Positions 23,749 to 32,378 are shown, counted from the stretch's first letter. The stretch: DNA of 42,047 bases from an uncultured Candidatus Melainabacteria bacterium (GCA_934699705.1 CAKUXD010000014.1:1-42047); one strand, 5' to 3'. The notes: generated by a model from the sequence alone, not told the origin. Numbers and translations: made by a program.

Positions 23749-25669
23749 TCATTATCCCTTCTGCAATTGCTTTTGCCGTTGCCTGTTTTCGTTTTTCAGA
23801 AACAAGTTCTGCGCGTTCTTCTTCGTTTGAAATAAATCCTATTTCAACTAAGATTGCAGGCATTGTAGTATGATTTATAACATAAAATTTAGATTTAAAC
23901 AAACCCCTATCAGGAGATTTTACATTTTTTGCCAAACTCGTATGAACTTTTTTTGCCAAATCTATACTGTAATCGTGGTAATAATGAGTTTCAATACCAG
24001 TTGCAGTAGTTCCTTCGCTTGAATTTACGTGAATACTTACAAAGATATCAGGTTTAACCTCTTCTGCAATATCAACACGCCCCTGCAAAGAAACGTATTT
24101 ATCCTCATTAAGAGTTAAATGCACTTTATATCCGTTTGAGCGAAGTATTGATGCGACACGTTTTGACACATCTAAAGTAATATCTTTTTCGTTAATACCT
24201 GCACGAATTGCGCCATAATCAGTTCCTCCATGTCCTGGGTCAATTACAACAACTTTTTCTCCTGATTTACGTTTAATTATTTTTTCTGGAGGCGTTGTTG
24301 GTAAAGACACTTCTGGTTCTGGTTGACGTTTTGTTGTAATTTCTTTTGGCGTAGATTTAATCGCAAGTTTAACAGTTCTCGCATCTGCGCCTGTATAAAC
24401 TTTTACTGTGTCGTTTTTATCCAATTGAATTGAATATCTCAAACCAATTCTTGGCATTAAATCAATTCGAGAAGAAGAAACCTCTGTTCCTCTAACCGTT
24501 GATTTAAAATCTTGGTCATTATATTGAACTGCGTTAAAGAAATACAACGTTAAACTGGTATTTTCACGCTTAACCGCATAAACAACAGGCTTCGTAAAAT
24601 AAAAATTCAAACCATAATTGCTTGCATTAGTTTTTGTAACCTTTGAACTCGCAAGATTTGTCATTATATTTGTCAGTTTATCATGGTTTAAATTTTCTTT
24701 ATCTGCAATCAAAATTGATTGATTATCTGCAGAATAAATTGGAATATATTTATCCGCATTATCAGTCGTAATAACGACTCTGGACTTATTCGCCTCAAAT
24801 TGACCAACTCTGATTGTATCTGTACCATATTTAAAAATTTTAGAACGTAGTGCAGGATTTGTGTATGTATTAGGCATATCAAAAATTAAACGTTCTGGCG
24901 CGCCTAATTTCATTGGCTTTTCCATTGAAAAAGAACCTATACCACTTAATAATATACCATTAGATTTTGGTTGAATTGAATTTAAATAATAACGGGTTTT
25001 TAATTTAAAATCTTTTCTAACGCTTGTTACATTTGCGTTTTGATAAGAAGTTTTTACATTAACTGGTATTGTTGAATTTTCAAATGCGACCTGAATTTGA
25101 TTTAACACTTTTTCACCAGCAGAAGAAGATGTATTACCTAAAGGCTTTTCCTCTGCTGATACTGCTTGTGAAACCATTGATATAAATGAATAATAATCCG
25201 ACGTTTCAAACTTTACATCTCTATAACTCGTATGCATGTAATTTGCATCTATACAGATTTTTTTATTAAAAGTAACAAAATAATTATTTTTAAATTTCAA
25301 CAATTTAACATTTTTTGTATCATAATTTTCAGACAAATAAACAACAACCCTTACAATATTTGGATTTGTAGAATTTTGCGAAATTAAAATTTGCCTTAAA
25401 TCTCCACCAGAAGAAATTTGAAAATTCTGTTGACCCGCAGTAAGCACCGCATCTTGAATATCAAAATAAATTCTGTTTGGATTGGACAAATGAACTATTT
25501 TTATTGGTTCAGAATTTGGATTATACGCACTTGACATAAGGTATAACATATTTGCAGAAGTATCATAATTTACTGATGTAATTTTTTCATCAGCAAATAC
25601 ACTCTGCACAAACGCTGTAAATATAACTACCAGAATTAATAGTATTTGTTTAAATCTACTATACCCCAT
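23723..25669 (-). CDS. N-acetylmuramoyl-L-alanine amidase with AMIN-like N-terminal region
   Basis: Periplasmic zinc amidase that cuts the bond between muramic acid and the stem peptide during cell separation. The signal peptide spans about residues 1-26 (ILLILVVIFTAFVQSVFA). Residues of about 30-440 are beta-rich and contain AMIN-like repeats (for example HLSNPNRIYFDIQDAVLTAG and GAPERLIFDMPNTY) that target such enzymes to septal wall. The Amidase_3 domain (about 473-645) has the zinc ligands H480 (DPGHGG), E494 (NEKD) and H547 (SIHVN) and the catalytic E609 (LVEIGF). The 648-residue length is typical for cyanobacterial-style AmiC. Its end overlaps murI, so the two wall genes are co-expressed. 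Confidence 0.9.
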   Translation of the reverse strand: MGYSRFKQILLILVVIFTAFVQSVFADEKITSVNYDTSANMLYLMSSAYNPNSEPIKIVHLSNPNRIYFDIQDAVLTAGQQNFQISSGGDLRQILISQNSTNPNIVRVVVYLSENYDTKNVKLLKFKNNYFVTFNKKICIDANYMHTSYRDVKFETSDYYSFISMVSQAVSAEEKPLGNTSSSAGEKVLNQIQVAFENSTIPVNVKTSYQNANVTSVRKDFKLKTRYYLNSIQPKSNGILLSGIGSFSMEKPMKLGAPERLIFDMPNTYTNPALRSKIFKYGTDTIRVGQFEANKSRVVITTDNADKYIPIYSADNQSILIADKENLNHDKLTNIMTNLASSKVTKTNASNYGLNFYFTKPVVYAVKRENTSLTLYFFNAVQYNDQDFKSTVRGTEVSSSRIDLMPRIGLRYSIQLDKNDTVKVYTGADARTVKLAIKSTPKEITTKRQPEPEVSLPTTPPEKIIKRKSGEKVVVIDPGHGGTDYGAIRAGINEKDITLDVSKRVASILRSNGYKVHLTLNEDKYVSLQGRVDIAEEVKPDIFVSIHVNSSEGTTATGIETHYYHDYSIDLAKKVHTSLAKNVKSPDRGLFKSKFYVINHTTMPAILVEIGFISNEEERAELVSEKRKQATAKAIAEGIMNYYKQQQK

Positions 25670-25708
25670 TTTGATATTGTACCACTTTTTTTAAAAATTA
25701 AAAAAAAG

Positions 25709-25737
25709 TTGACCTTTCTTAAAAAAAAAGTTATTAT
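25709..25737 (+). promoter_or_regulatory. Promoter of the 110-residue protein gene
   Basis: TTGACC (25709-25714), 17 bases, TATTAT (25732-25737), followed by AGGGAA and the ATG at 25761. Confidence 0.7.
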
Positions 25738-25760
25738 TCTAAAAAAAAGGGAATGTATAT

Positions 25761-26093
25761 ATGAATTTTAAACGCAGATGGTACGACTCTCACGACGAAG
25801 CAACAAAAGCTTTTGAGATACTCTCAAAACTAAATCCAGAAGAAAAAAGACGATTGTCAACAGATTTAATTGAAATTGTTAAACAAATAAAAGAAGTTCG
25901 AAAAGAAGAAGCAGAACCTGAACTAACTCTTGGAATTGAAAGAGTTTTAGGATTATATCAACAAAGCGTTAATGAAAGACGTTGGTATGACACAAGCAAA
26001 GAATTAAAATATGCACTAAAAACCATGTCAACACTACCTTCTGAAGATTTCCTAAATATTATGGAAGGTTTAGCAATTTCGCTAAAAGATTAA
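25761..26093 (+). CDS. Small cytosolic protein of unknown function
   Basis: A 110-residue, highly charged, all-helical protein without signal peptide. Two similar openings, FKRRWYDSHDEATKAFEIL at the start and ERRWYDTSKELKYALKTMS at about 72, suggest an internal duplication of a helical hairpin of about 50 residues: each RRWYD is followed by a helix and then by an LNPEEK or LPSEDF turn. No family recognised. It has its own good promoter and terminator, so it is a single-gene unit. Confidence 0.65.
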   Translation: MNFKRRWYDSHDEATKAFEILSKLNPEEKRRLSTDLIEIVKQIKEVRKEEAEPELTLGIERVLGLYQQSVNERRWYDTSKELKYALKTMSTLPSEDFLNIMEGLAISLKD

Positions 26094-26116
26094 AATCTGA
26101 ACATAAATTTCTAAAC

Positions 26117-26152
26117 AAAACGGTTGATTTTACTAAAGTTCAGCCGTTTTTT
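26117..26152 (+). terminator. Rho-independent terminator
   Basis: aaaacggttga (26117-26127) pairs with tcagccgtttt (26140-26150) with one G-U pair, followed by T residues. Ends the 110-residue gene. Confidence 0.8.
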
Positions 26153-26182
26153 GTCGTTAGAATTTACCGAAAGGAGAAATTT

Positions 26183-26356
26183 ATGGCAAGAATTATTGAA
26201 AATGAAGAAGGGAAGCGCAGACTTATTAAAATATCCTCTGATGACGTAATTAGTATCATCAGAGAGTATCAGGCACACGTTAAAAATAGAAGTAGTTACG
26301 AAGAAATCAGAAATCAGCTTGAAGATTGCATAATTTTTATCCCTGAAGAAGTATGA
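26183..26356 (+). CDS. 57-residue small protein of unknown function
   Basis: A short frame starting MARIIENEEGKRRLIKISSD and ending in a PEEV tail. AAGGAG at 26171-26176, six bases before the ATG, is a near-perfect ribosome site, and the frame has the base pattern of a real gene. The protein is charged, with a probable beta start, a helix (DVISIIREYQAH) and a C-terminal strand (CIIFIPEEV). It could be a small DNA-binding or antitoxin-like protein, but no toxin partner lies beside it. It sits between a terminator and the promoter of the second MGMAASQAR gene. Confidence 0.65.
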   Translation: MARIIENEEGKRRLIKISSDDVISIIREYQAHVKNRSSYEEIRNQLEDCIIFIPEEV

Positions 26357-26390
26357 TATCAACCATTTAGACCAAATTTTTTGAAAAATG

Positions 26391-26418
26391 TTGATATTAA
26401 AAAAAATATCATTATAAT
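26391..26418 (+). promoter_or_regulatory. Promoter of the second MGMAASQAR gene
   Basis: TTGATA (26391-26396), 16 bases, TATAAT (26413-26418). GGAGAG at 26445-26450 then precedes ATG 26457. Confidence 0.7.
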
Positions 26419-26456
26419 CAAGATATAAAATAGTATGGATAATTGGAGAGACGCTT

Positions 26457-27773
26457 ATGGGAATGGCAGCATCACAAGCTCGATACTTGGGCTTAACAGC
26501 AAGAAAAACCAACGTTGAATATGAAGGACAACAGATTAACCAGGCACGTACAGCACTGGCTAATCAATCTGCAAATTTATTTAACAGATTACTGGGTTTA
26601 GCAGTTCCAACTGCACCAAAAACAACTGATTACACAAAACAACAATATTCCTTCAGCGATGGTTATAATGATTACGAAATTGATAATCTTGAAAACGTAG
26701 ATAAAGAATTTAATGGCGAAAAATATAACTATCAAGTTACATATCACTACAATCAGGAAGTATTTAAAGCTATTCAAGAACGTAATACAAACCCACAAGT
26801 TCAAAAAATACTTAACGTTCAAACTGCAACAGAAAAAGACGCTACTGTTACAAAAAATCCTGATTCTTACACAGTAACAGACACAAAAGGCAAAAGTGCA
26901 GAATTCAAAGAATGTACCCAAGATGATTTAAACAACTTAAAAGCTTTGGAAAGCAAAGGTTTAATCACAATTGACGATATTAAAAACTTCTACAAAACAA
27001 CTTTTGACGAAGGTACTAAAAATGAAGTTTCAGTTTATACTAAAAAAGAAGATTTAGATAAAATTGAACAATCTGCTGGTCAAAAAGGTGATTTAAACGC
27101 TTACGGTATTGCAAAAAATGATTACGCGTATAAACTAGGAAACTCAGACGCAGTAAGATATTCAAGCGTTTCAAATGATAAAGAAATCAAAGCGGCAATG
27201 GATCAAATCAGATATGATTATCCAGAACTTGCAAGCCTTTCTGACGATGAAATTTGGATGTACGCTAAAAACGGTAAAACTTGCTTTGCAACAGAAAAAG
27301 ATTTACTTAACTGTTTAACTTCAGGAAACACAAACCAAGTTGAAAACAAATATCAAATCTCATCACCTATTGATTACCAAACAGGTTTAAATCAATACTA
27401 CGCAACAAACCTTAAAGAAAAAATTACCGAAAAGAAATACGCAAGACTTGATGATTTTTCAGGTTCAGGACGTTATCAAAGCATTAAAATTGACGGTATC
27501 AACGGAATTTTCCAATTGAATTCTGAAGAAAAAACAGACCAAGCAGCTTATAGCGACGCAATGGAGCATTATAACTATAAAATTACAGAATACGAAAAAG
27601 AATTAGCTGATATCAACGCTAAAACTTCAATTATTCAGGTTCAAGACAGAACTCTTGAATTACGATTAAAACAGTTAGATACTGAACAAAAGGCTCTTAC
27701 GACAGAAATGGAAGCCGTAAAAAGTGTTATTCAAAAGAACGTCGAAACAACCTTCAAAACATTCTCATCATAA
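26457..27773 (+). CDS. Conserved-ends/variable-centre protein, copy 2 (MGMAASQAR family)
   Basis: A 438-residue paralogue of the protein at 19465-20874. The first 34 residues are identical, and an aligned C-terminal block of about 140 residues (YQISSPIDYQTGLNQYYAT onward) is clearly related, while residues of about 90-260 differ strongly in sequence and length. Within the first 18 codons the two genes differ at nine synonymous positions and at no amino acid, which points to strong selection on the protein end rather than recent copying. Acidic, no classical signal peptide, C-terminal coiled coil (ADINAKTSIIQVQDRTLELR). Has its own promoter and terminator. Function unknown. Confidence 0.75.
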   Translation: MGMAASQARYLGLTARKTNVEYEGQQINQARTALANQSANLFNRLLGLAVPTAPKTTDYTKQQYSFSDGYNDYEIDNLENVDKEFNGEKYNYQVTYHYNQEVFKAIQERNTNPQVQKILNVQTATEKDATVTKNPDSYTVTDTKGKSAEFKECTQDDLNNLKALESKGLITIDDIKNFYKTTFDEGTKNEVSVYTKKEDLDKIEQSAGQKGDLNAYGIAKNDYAYKLGNSDAVRYSSVSNDKEIKAAMDQIRYDYPELASLSDDEIWMYAKNGKTCFATEKDLLNCLTSGNTNQVENKYQISSPIDYQTGLNQYYATNLKEKITEKKYARLDDFSGSGRYQSIKIDGINGIFQLNSEEKTDQAAYSDAMEHYNYKITEYEKELADINAKTSIIQVQDRTLELRLKQLDTEQKALTTEMEAVKSVIQKNVETTFKTFSS

Positions 27774-27805
27774 AATTCCTAAGGTACACAAGAATTTTAA
27801 TGAGC

Positions 27806-27834
27806 AACGCTGTGGAAAAAATCCACAGCGTTTT
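27806..27834 (+). terminator. Rho-independent terminator
   Basis: A perfect 11-bp stem aacgctgtgga/tccacagcgtt with an A5 loop and a short T-run, after the second MGMAASQAR gene. Confidence 0.8.
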
Positions 27835-27922
27835 CGTAATTAAAAAAAAATTACCCAATCGGGGTTAGCTTTATTTCATTTTTATTGTATTCTTTTTATG
27901 TATAAATAAAAAGGAGTTCTTT

Positions 27923-28312
27923 ATGAAAAAAAATATTATAATTATTTCGGCAATATTCATTTTACCAATTATTGCTTACGTTGTTTTATCCAGCTCACAA
28001 TCAGTTTCTGCAACTCAACGAATTGAAGGACAGCCTCAAGTTATAAAATTTTCATCAAAACTTTGCCTTGATTGCAAAAAAATTAAAAAAGGATTTGATG
28101 AACTCGTACCTGAATATCAAAACAAAATTTCAATTACAGAATACAACATCGACGGAAGTAACAAAGAAGTTAACGATGCAATTACCGAACACAATATAAA
28201 TTTAGTACCAACTATTATTTTTATTAACAAAAACGGTAAAGAAGTCCGCCGAACAGAAGGATTTGTAAACAAAAACACATTGGAACAGTATTTTAACGAA
28301 TTATTAAAATAA
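27923..28312 (+). CDS. Membrane-anchored thioredoxin-like protein
   Basis: A 129-residue protein with an N-terminal membrane anchor or signal (IIIISAIFILPIIAYVVL) and a thioredoxin fold facing outwards. The redox site is C-L-D-C (in FSSKLCLDCKK), and the cis-proline segment reads LVPTIIF. It lacks the tryptophan of classical thioredoxin (WCxxC). The CcdA-like gene starts 1 base after its stop, so the protein probably takes electrons from CcdA and reduces disulfides outside the membrane. AAAGGAG lies before the ATG. Confidence 0.82.
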   Translation: MKKNIIIISAIFILPIIAYVVLSSSQSVSATQRIEGQPQVIKFSSKLCLDCKKIKKGFDELVPEYQNKISITEYNIDGSNKEVNDAITEHNINLVPTIIFINKNGKEVRRTEGFVNKNTLEQYFNELLK

Positions 28313-28313
28313 A

Positions 28314-29024
28314 ATGATTGAATTTATTAACACACTTACACAAAGCGTACATAGCGAACAATTTGAACTGACAATGCTTATAGCATCATTTTTTGGGGGA
28401 TTAATTGCTTCAATAAGTCCTTGCTCTCTTGCGATGCTACCGATTATTGTTGGCTATGTTGGCGGATATTCAAAAGAAAAACCTTTGAAAACGCTTGCTC
28501 AAATGCTTGCATTTATTCTTGGAACAGCAGTTATTTTTACTCTAATCGGAATAATTTGCGCCGTAACAGGAAAAGTTTTCATCTCCTTCTTTGGAAGTTA
28601 TTTCGGGTTAATAATCGCTTCTTTTTTAATCGTAATGGGTTTAAAATTAATGAATATTCTTGATTTTGAAATTCCAGTTTTCGTAAAAGCGTTTCCAAAA
28701 AATACAGGTAAATTCGCTTTTTTATACCCATTCATAATAGGTATGGTTTTTGCACTTGCAGGAACACCTTGTTCTACACCGATTTTAGCAGGAATTATGG
28801 CATTTGCATCAGTTTCTGAAAACATCTTACTTGCGATGTTAATGTTATTCTTATTTGCAATCGGCCAAGGCTTAATCCTTGTTATTGCTGGGGTTTTCAC
28901 ATCTTCAATAAAAAATACATCAACATTTGTAAAAATTTCAGAAACACTACTGAAGATAAGTGGGCTACTTCTTGTTGTATCAGGGTTGTATATTTTTTAT
29001 AAGATTTTTTTACCGCTATTGTAA
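28314..29024 (+). CDS. CcdA/DsbD-type transmembrane electron carrier
   Basis: A 236-residue protein with six predicted transmembrane helices that passes electrons from cytosolic thioredoxin to extracytoplasmic partners. The two conserved cysteines of the family are present in SISPCSLAMLP (helix 1) and AGTPCSTPILAG (helix 4), which are symmetric positions. With the thioredoxin gene just upstream, it is a two-protein equivalent of DsbD. A cytochrome c maturation role, the other use of CcdA, has no support here because no c-type cytochrome genes lie nearby. Confidence 0.85.
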   Translation: MIEFINTLTQSVHSEQFELTMLIASFFGGLIASISPCSLAMLPIIVGYVGGYSKEKPLKTLAQMLAFILGTAVIFTLIGIICAVTGKVFISFFGSYFGLIIASFLIVMGLKLMNILDFEIPVFVKAFPKNTGKFAFLYPFIIGMVFALAGTPCSTPILAGIMAFASVSENILLAMLMLFLFAIGQGLILVIAGVFTSSIKNTSTFVKISETLLKISGLLLVVSGLYIFYKIFLPLL

Positions 29025-29046
29025 AATCAGCCGTCTGTTGTACAAT
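29019..29046 (+). promoter_or_regulatory. Possible internal promoter before ribH
   Basis: TTGTAA (29019-29024), 16 bases, TACAAT (29041-29046), in the 45-base gap between the CcdA gene and ribH. Confidence 0.35.
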
Positions 29047-29069
29047 AGAAGTTAAAGGAGATCTTATAA

Positions 29070-29531
29070 ATGAAAACAATTGAAGGTCAATTAACAACAA
29101 ATGGTGAAAAATTTTGTATTATAATTTCAAGATTTAATGAATTTATCGGCTCAAAATTATTATCTGGGGCTATTGATGAATTAAGAAGACATGGCGTAAA
29201 TGAAAACGACATCGACATTGTTTGGGTTCCAGGCGCATTTGAAATTCCAGTTATAGCAAAAAAAGTTGCAAAATCTGAAAAATATAATGCAATCATAACT
29301 CTTGGTGCAGTAATTAAGGGTTCAACAGGTCATTATGACTATGTTTGTGCAGAAGTTTCAAAAGGTATTGCTCAAGTAAGCCTTGAAACAGGTATTCCTG
29401 TTATATTTGGAGTATTAACAACAGACAATCTTGAACAAGCTATTGAAAGAGCGGGTACAAAAGCTGGAAATAAGGGTTCTGATGCTGCAAAAACAGCAAT
29501 CGAAATGGCAAATTTAGTAAAACTTATTTAG
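29070..29531 (+). CDS. ribH: 6,7-dimethyl-8-ribityllumazine synthase
   Basis: Penultimate step of riboflavin synthesis: condenses the ribityl-pyrimidine with dihydroxybutanone phosphate; forms large icosahedral or pentameric assemblies. The 153 residues contain SRFNEFI, PGAFEIP, GAVIKGSTGHYDYV and FGVLTTD, all substrate-site signatures, and ERAGTKAGNKG near the end. Strong AAAGGAGA before the ATG. Other rib genes are not adjacent and no FMN riboswitch is visible, so the pathway is scattered in this genome. Confidence 0.95.
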   Translation: MKTIEGQLTTNGEKFCIIISRFNEFIGSKLLSGAIDELRRHGVNENDIDIVWVPGAFEIPVIAKKVAKSEKYNAIITLGAVIKGSTGHYDYVCAEVSKGIAQVSLETGIPVIFGVLTTDNLEQAIERAGTKAGNKGSDAAKTAIEMANLVKLI

Positions 29532-29539
29532 GGAAATTG

Positions 29540-30436
29540 ATGAGCGAAATAATAACTGAATTTCGAAATGAAAACACAAAAAATATTGATTTATTAAACA
29601 GTTTCGAAATTGCACAAAAAATAAATGAAGAAGATAAAATAGTTGCACTTGCGGTTGAAAGTGAGCTTGAACATATAGGACAAGCTATTGATATGGTCGC
29701 AAAACAATTTTTAAAAGGTGGACACCTTATTTATTTTGGCGCAGGAACATCAGGACGCTTAGGCGTTCTTGACGCTTCTGAATGTCCACCAACTTTTAGT
29801 GTACCGCACGAAATGGTTCAAGGTATTATTGCTGGTGGAGATAGCGCATTTAAAACGCCGATTGAAGGAGCTGAAGACAACTTTGAAGCTGGCAAATTTG
29901 ACGCAAAAATTTTAACAGAAAACGACATCGCAGTTGTAATTTCTGCAAGCGGAAATCCTAAATATTTGTTAGGAGTTTTAGAACAAGCAAACGAAGTTAA
30001 CGCTAAAACCATTGCTATCACTTGTAATTCTAAAGCAAAAATTGCAGAAGAAGCTAGTTTAACCATTTGTGTTGAAGTTGGTCCAGAAGTTATTGCTGGC
30101 TCCAGCAGAATGAAAGCTGGAACGGCGCAAAAAATGGTTTTAAACATGATTTCAACTGGAGCAATGATTAAAATTGGCAAAACTTACGAAAACTTTATGA
30201 TTGACCTTAATCCATCAAATGAAAAACTAAAAGACAGAGCAATCAGAATTGTAGCCCAAATTGCAAACACTACTCACGCAAAGGCTTTTGAAGTTTTACA
30301 AAATTGTAATTGGGAAATTAAAACTGCAATTGTTTCTATTAGTTTTAATACCGATATTGAAACTGCAAGACAAAAATTAAAACGTCATAACGGAGTTTTA
30401 AGAAAAGTTTTAAACGAAAAGGAAATTGAAAAATGA
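29540..30436 (+). CDS. murQ: N-acetylmuramic acid 6-phosphate etherase
   Basis: Splits MurNAc-6-phosphate into GlcNAc-6-phosphate and D-lactate during wall recycling. I use ATG 29540 (298 residues) with AGGG six bases ahead, not the TTG three bases earlier. SIS-domain features: GAGTSGRLGVLDASECPPTF, with the catalytic glutamate in ASECPP, and GSSRMKAGTAQK. The TTG-ATG region overlaps nothing, while the gene end overlaps gpsA by 4 bases (ATGA), so translation is coupled. The partner kinase or transporter (AnmK, MurP) is not in the window. Confidence 0.93.
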   Translation: MSEIITEFRNENTKNIDLLNSFEIAQKINEEDKIVALAVESELEHIGQAIDMVAKQFLKGGHLIYFGAGTSGRLGVLDASECPPTFSVPHEMVQGIIAGGDSAFKTPIEGAEDNFEAGKFDAKILTENDIAVVISASGNPKYLLGVLEQANEVNAKTIAITCNSKAKIAEEASLTICVEVGPEVIAGSSRMKAGTAQKMVLNMISTGAMIKIGKTYENFMIDLNPSNEKLKDRAIRIVAQIANTTHAKAFEVLQNCNWEIKTAIVSISFNTDIETARQKLKRHNGVLRKVLNEKEIEK

Positions 30437-31431
30437 AATTAACGATATTAGGCGCAGGTTGTTGGGGGGCAACACTTGCTTGGCTTTTAACAGACAACTT
30501 TGAAGAAATTTGTCTTTGGTCAAGAAAAGAAGATTTAGTAGAAGATTTATTAAAAAATAAACACTGTTCTAAACCTCTTGAAATCCAACTTCAGGACAAG
30601 GTTGAAGTTACATCTGATTTAAAATCTGCAATTCATAACGCTGAAATTATTTTATCAGTAGTCGCAACAACAGGTACAAGAAGTGTTTGCGAAAGATTAA
30701 AAGAAGCAGGCATTAAGTCTGAACAAATTTTAGTAAACGCATCAAAAGGTATTGAATTACCCTCATTAATGACCATGTCTGATGTTATTAAAGAAGTTTT
30801 GCCAGAACAAAAACTTGCAATCCTTTCTGGACCAACACTTGCAAAAGAAGTCCTAATGGGTTGCCCGACTGCAGCTTGTGTAGCTTCTGATGATATAGAA
30901 ATTGCTAAATTTGTGCAAGAGCATTTAAACGTAAAAAATAAATTCAGATTATATACAAACTCTGACGTAGTAGGTGTTGAATTTGGCGGAAGTTTAAAAA
31001 ACGTTATCGCAATTGCAGCAGGGTTTGCATCTGAAATGAAACTTGGTGATAACTGCATGGGCGCACTTTTAACCAGAGGTATGGCAGAAATTATACGTGT
31101 TAGCGTACATTTTGGCGCAAATCCTTCAACTTTGTACGGTTTATCTGGAATGGGCGACTTAATTGCAACTTGCTCAAGCCCTTTATCAAGAAATCACACA
31201 GTAGGCGCTATGCTTGCAAAAGGTAAAAAAATTGACGATATTCTTAATGAATTAGGCTCTGTCGCAGAAGGTGTTAAAACTTCAAAAGCTCTTTGCGAAA
31301 TTGCAAAAAAATATAATCTTGAAGTTCCATTATCTGAAGCTATCTATGAAGCGTTATATACTGATATTACGCCAGTTGAAGTTATGCAAAAACTAATGAA
31401 TAGAAAATTGAAAGAAGAAGAAAAATACTAA
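30433..31431 (+). CDS. gpsA: Glycerol-3-phosphate dehydrogenase (NAD(P)+)
   Basis: Reduces dihydroxyacetone phosphate to sn-glycerol-3-phosphate for phospholipid synthesis. The 332 residues show the Rossmann motif GAGCWGATLAW (about 7-17), SGPTLAKEV, and EFGGSLKNVIAIAAGF with the catalytic lysine, then the GLSGMGDLIATCSSPLSRNH segment typical of GpsA. The gene overlaps murQ by 4 bases and ricT by 1 base. Confidence 0.95.
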   Translation: MKLTILGAGCWGATLAWLLTDNFEEICLWSRKEDLVEDLLKNKHCSKPLEIQLQDKVEVTSDLKSAIHNAEIILSVVATTGTRSVCERLKEAGIKSEQILVNASKGIELPSLMTMSDVIKEVLPEQKLAILSGPTLAKEVLMGCPTAACVASDDIEIAKFVQEHLNVKNKFRLYTNSDVVGVEFGGSLKNVIAIAAGFASEMKLGDNCMGALLTRGMAEIIRVSVHFGANPSTLYGLSGMGDLIATCSSPLSRNHTVGAMLAKGKKIDDILNELGSVAEGVKTSKALCEIAKKYNLEVPLSEAIYEALYTDITPVEVMQKLMNRKLKEEEKY

Positions 31432-32360
31432 TGAGTAAATTCGCAGTAAGATATTTAAAAAATATGTTTTATCCGCTTGATATACCTTCAAATATTGAGT
31501 TACAATGCGGAGATATGGTTCTAGTGAGAACAGAAAAAGGCGAAGAAGCGCTTAAAGCTATTTGCATTAATGAAAAAATTACCGAAATCTGGGAGAAAAA
31601 TAAACAAAAACCAGATGCGTTTCCAGTTATCAGAGTACTTGGAGAACGTGATAAAAAAACGCTTGAAGAAATAAAAAAAGAAGAAGTTGAAGCGTATTTC
31701 AAATGCAAAGCCCTAGTTGAAAAACATAAATTGGTTATGAATTTAGTTCAAACCAGAATAACCTTTGACCGCAAAAAAATAACTTTTTATTATACAGCTC
31801 CAGAAAGAGTTGACTTTAGAGAATTGCTAAAAGATTTAACTCAAACCTTCAAAAGAGTGCGTATTGACTTGCGTCATATCGGGGTAAGAGATGAAACCTC
31901 AATTATGGAAGGTTGCGGGATTTGCGGAAAAGAATTTTGCTGTTGCTCATTTTTGAAAAAATTTGGCTCTATTAACGTAAAATTAGCTAAAGACCAGGGT
32001 ATGCCAATAACTCCAGGGAAAATTTCCGGTACTTGCGGAAGACTTTTATGTTGCTTAAATTATGAATATTCAAACTATATCGAAGCGGCAAAAGGTATGC
32101 CACCTGTGGGTTCACCAGTTATGACTCCTGACGGATTGGGTAAAGTTTGCGCACTTCACTTTTTGAACAATTCAATCCAAGTTAAACTGGAAGATGGAAA
32201 AATTAAAGATTATCCAAAAAATGATATCGAAATGGTTGAAGCTGAAGTTAATGTTGAAATTGACATTCCTCAACAAAACTTGTCTTATGAAGATGATTCA
32301 AAAGATATTGACTTAAAATCTCTTGAAGACGACAGAAACAGTTCAACAGGTAATATTTAG
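31431..32360 (+). CDS. ricT: PSP1-domain protein, RicT/YaaT-like
   Basis: A 309-residue protein of the PSP1 family. In Bacillus RicT forms an Fe-S-containing complex with RicA and RicF that promotes RNase Y-dependent mRNA processing. The cysteine-rich core GCGICGKEFCCCSFL and SGTCGRLLCCLNYE (about 160-220) is intact, as is the NLVQTRITFDRKKITFYYTA strand set. The acidic C-terminal tail (after about 270) is probably disordered. TAATG overlap with gpsA indicates coupling. RicA, RicF and RNase Y are not in the window, so the role is carried over by homology. Confidence 0.85.
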   Translation: MSKFAVRYLKNMFYPLDIPSNIELQCGDMVLVRTEKGEEALKAICINEKITEIWEKNKQKPDAFPVIRVLGERDKKTLEEIKKEEVEAYFKCKALVEKHKLVMNLVQTRITFDRKKITFYYTAPERVDFRELLKDLTQTFKRVRIDLRHIGVRDETSIMEGCGICGKEFCCCSFLKKFGSINVKLAKDQGMPITPGKISGTCGRLLCCLNYEYSNYIEAAKGMPPVGSPVMTPDGLGKVCALHFLNNSIQVKLEDGKIKDYPKNDIEMVEAEVNVEIDIPQQNLSYEDDSKDIDLKSLEDDRNSSTGNI

Positions 32361-32378
32361 ACTTACAAAGATATAACA

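Noticed and set aside
29025..29069. FMN riboswitch before ribH
   Set aside because: The 45-base gap is too short for the roughly 130-base RFN element, and none of its conserved sequence is present.
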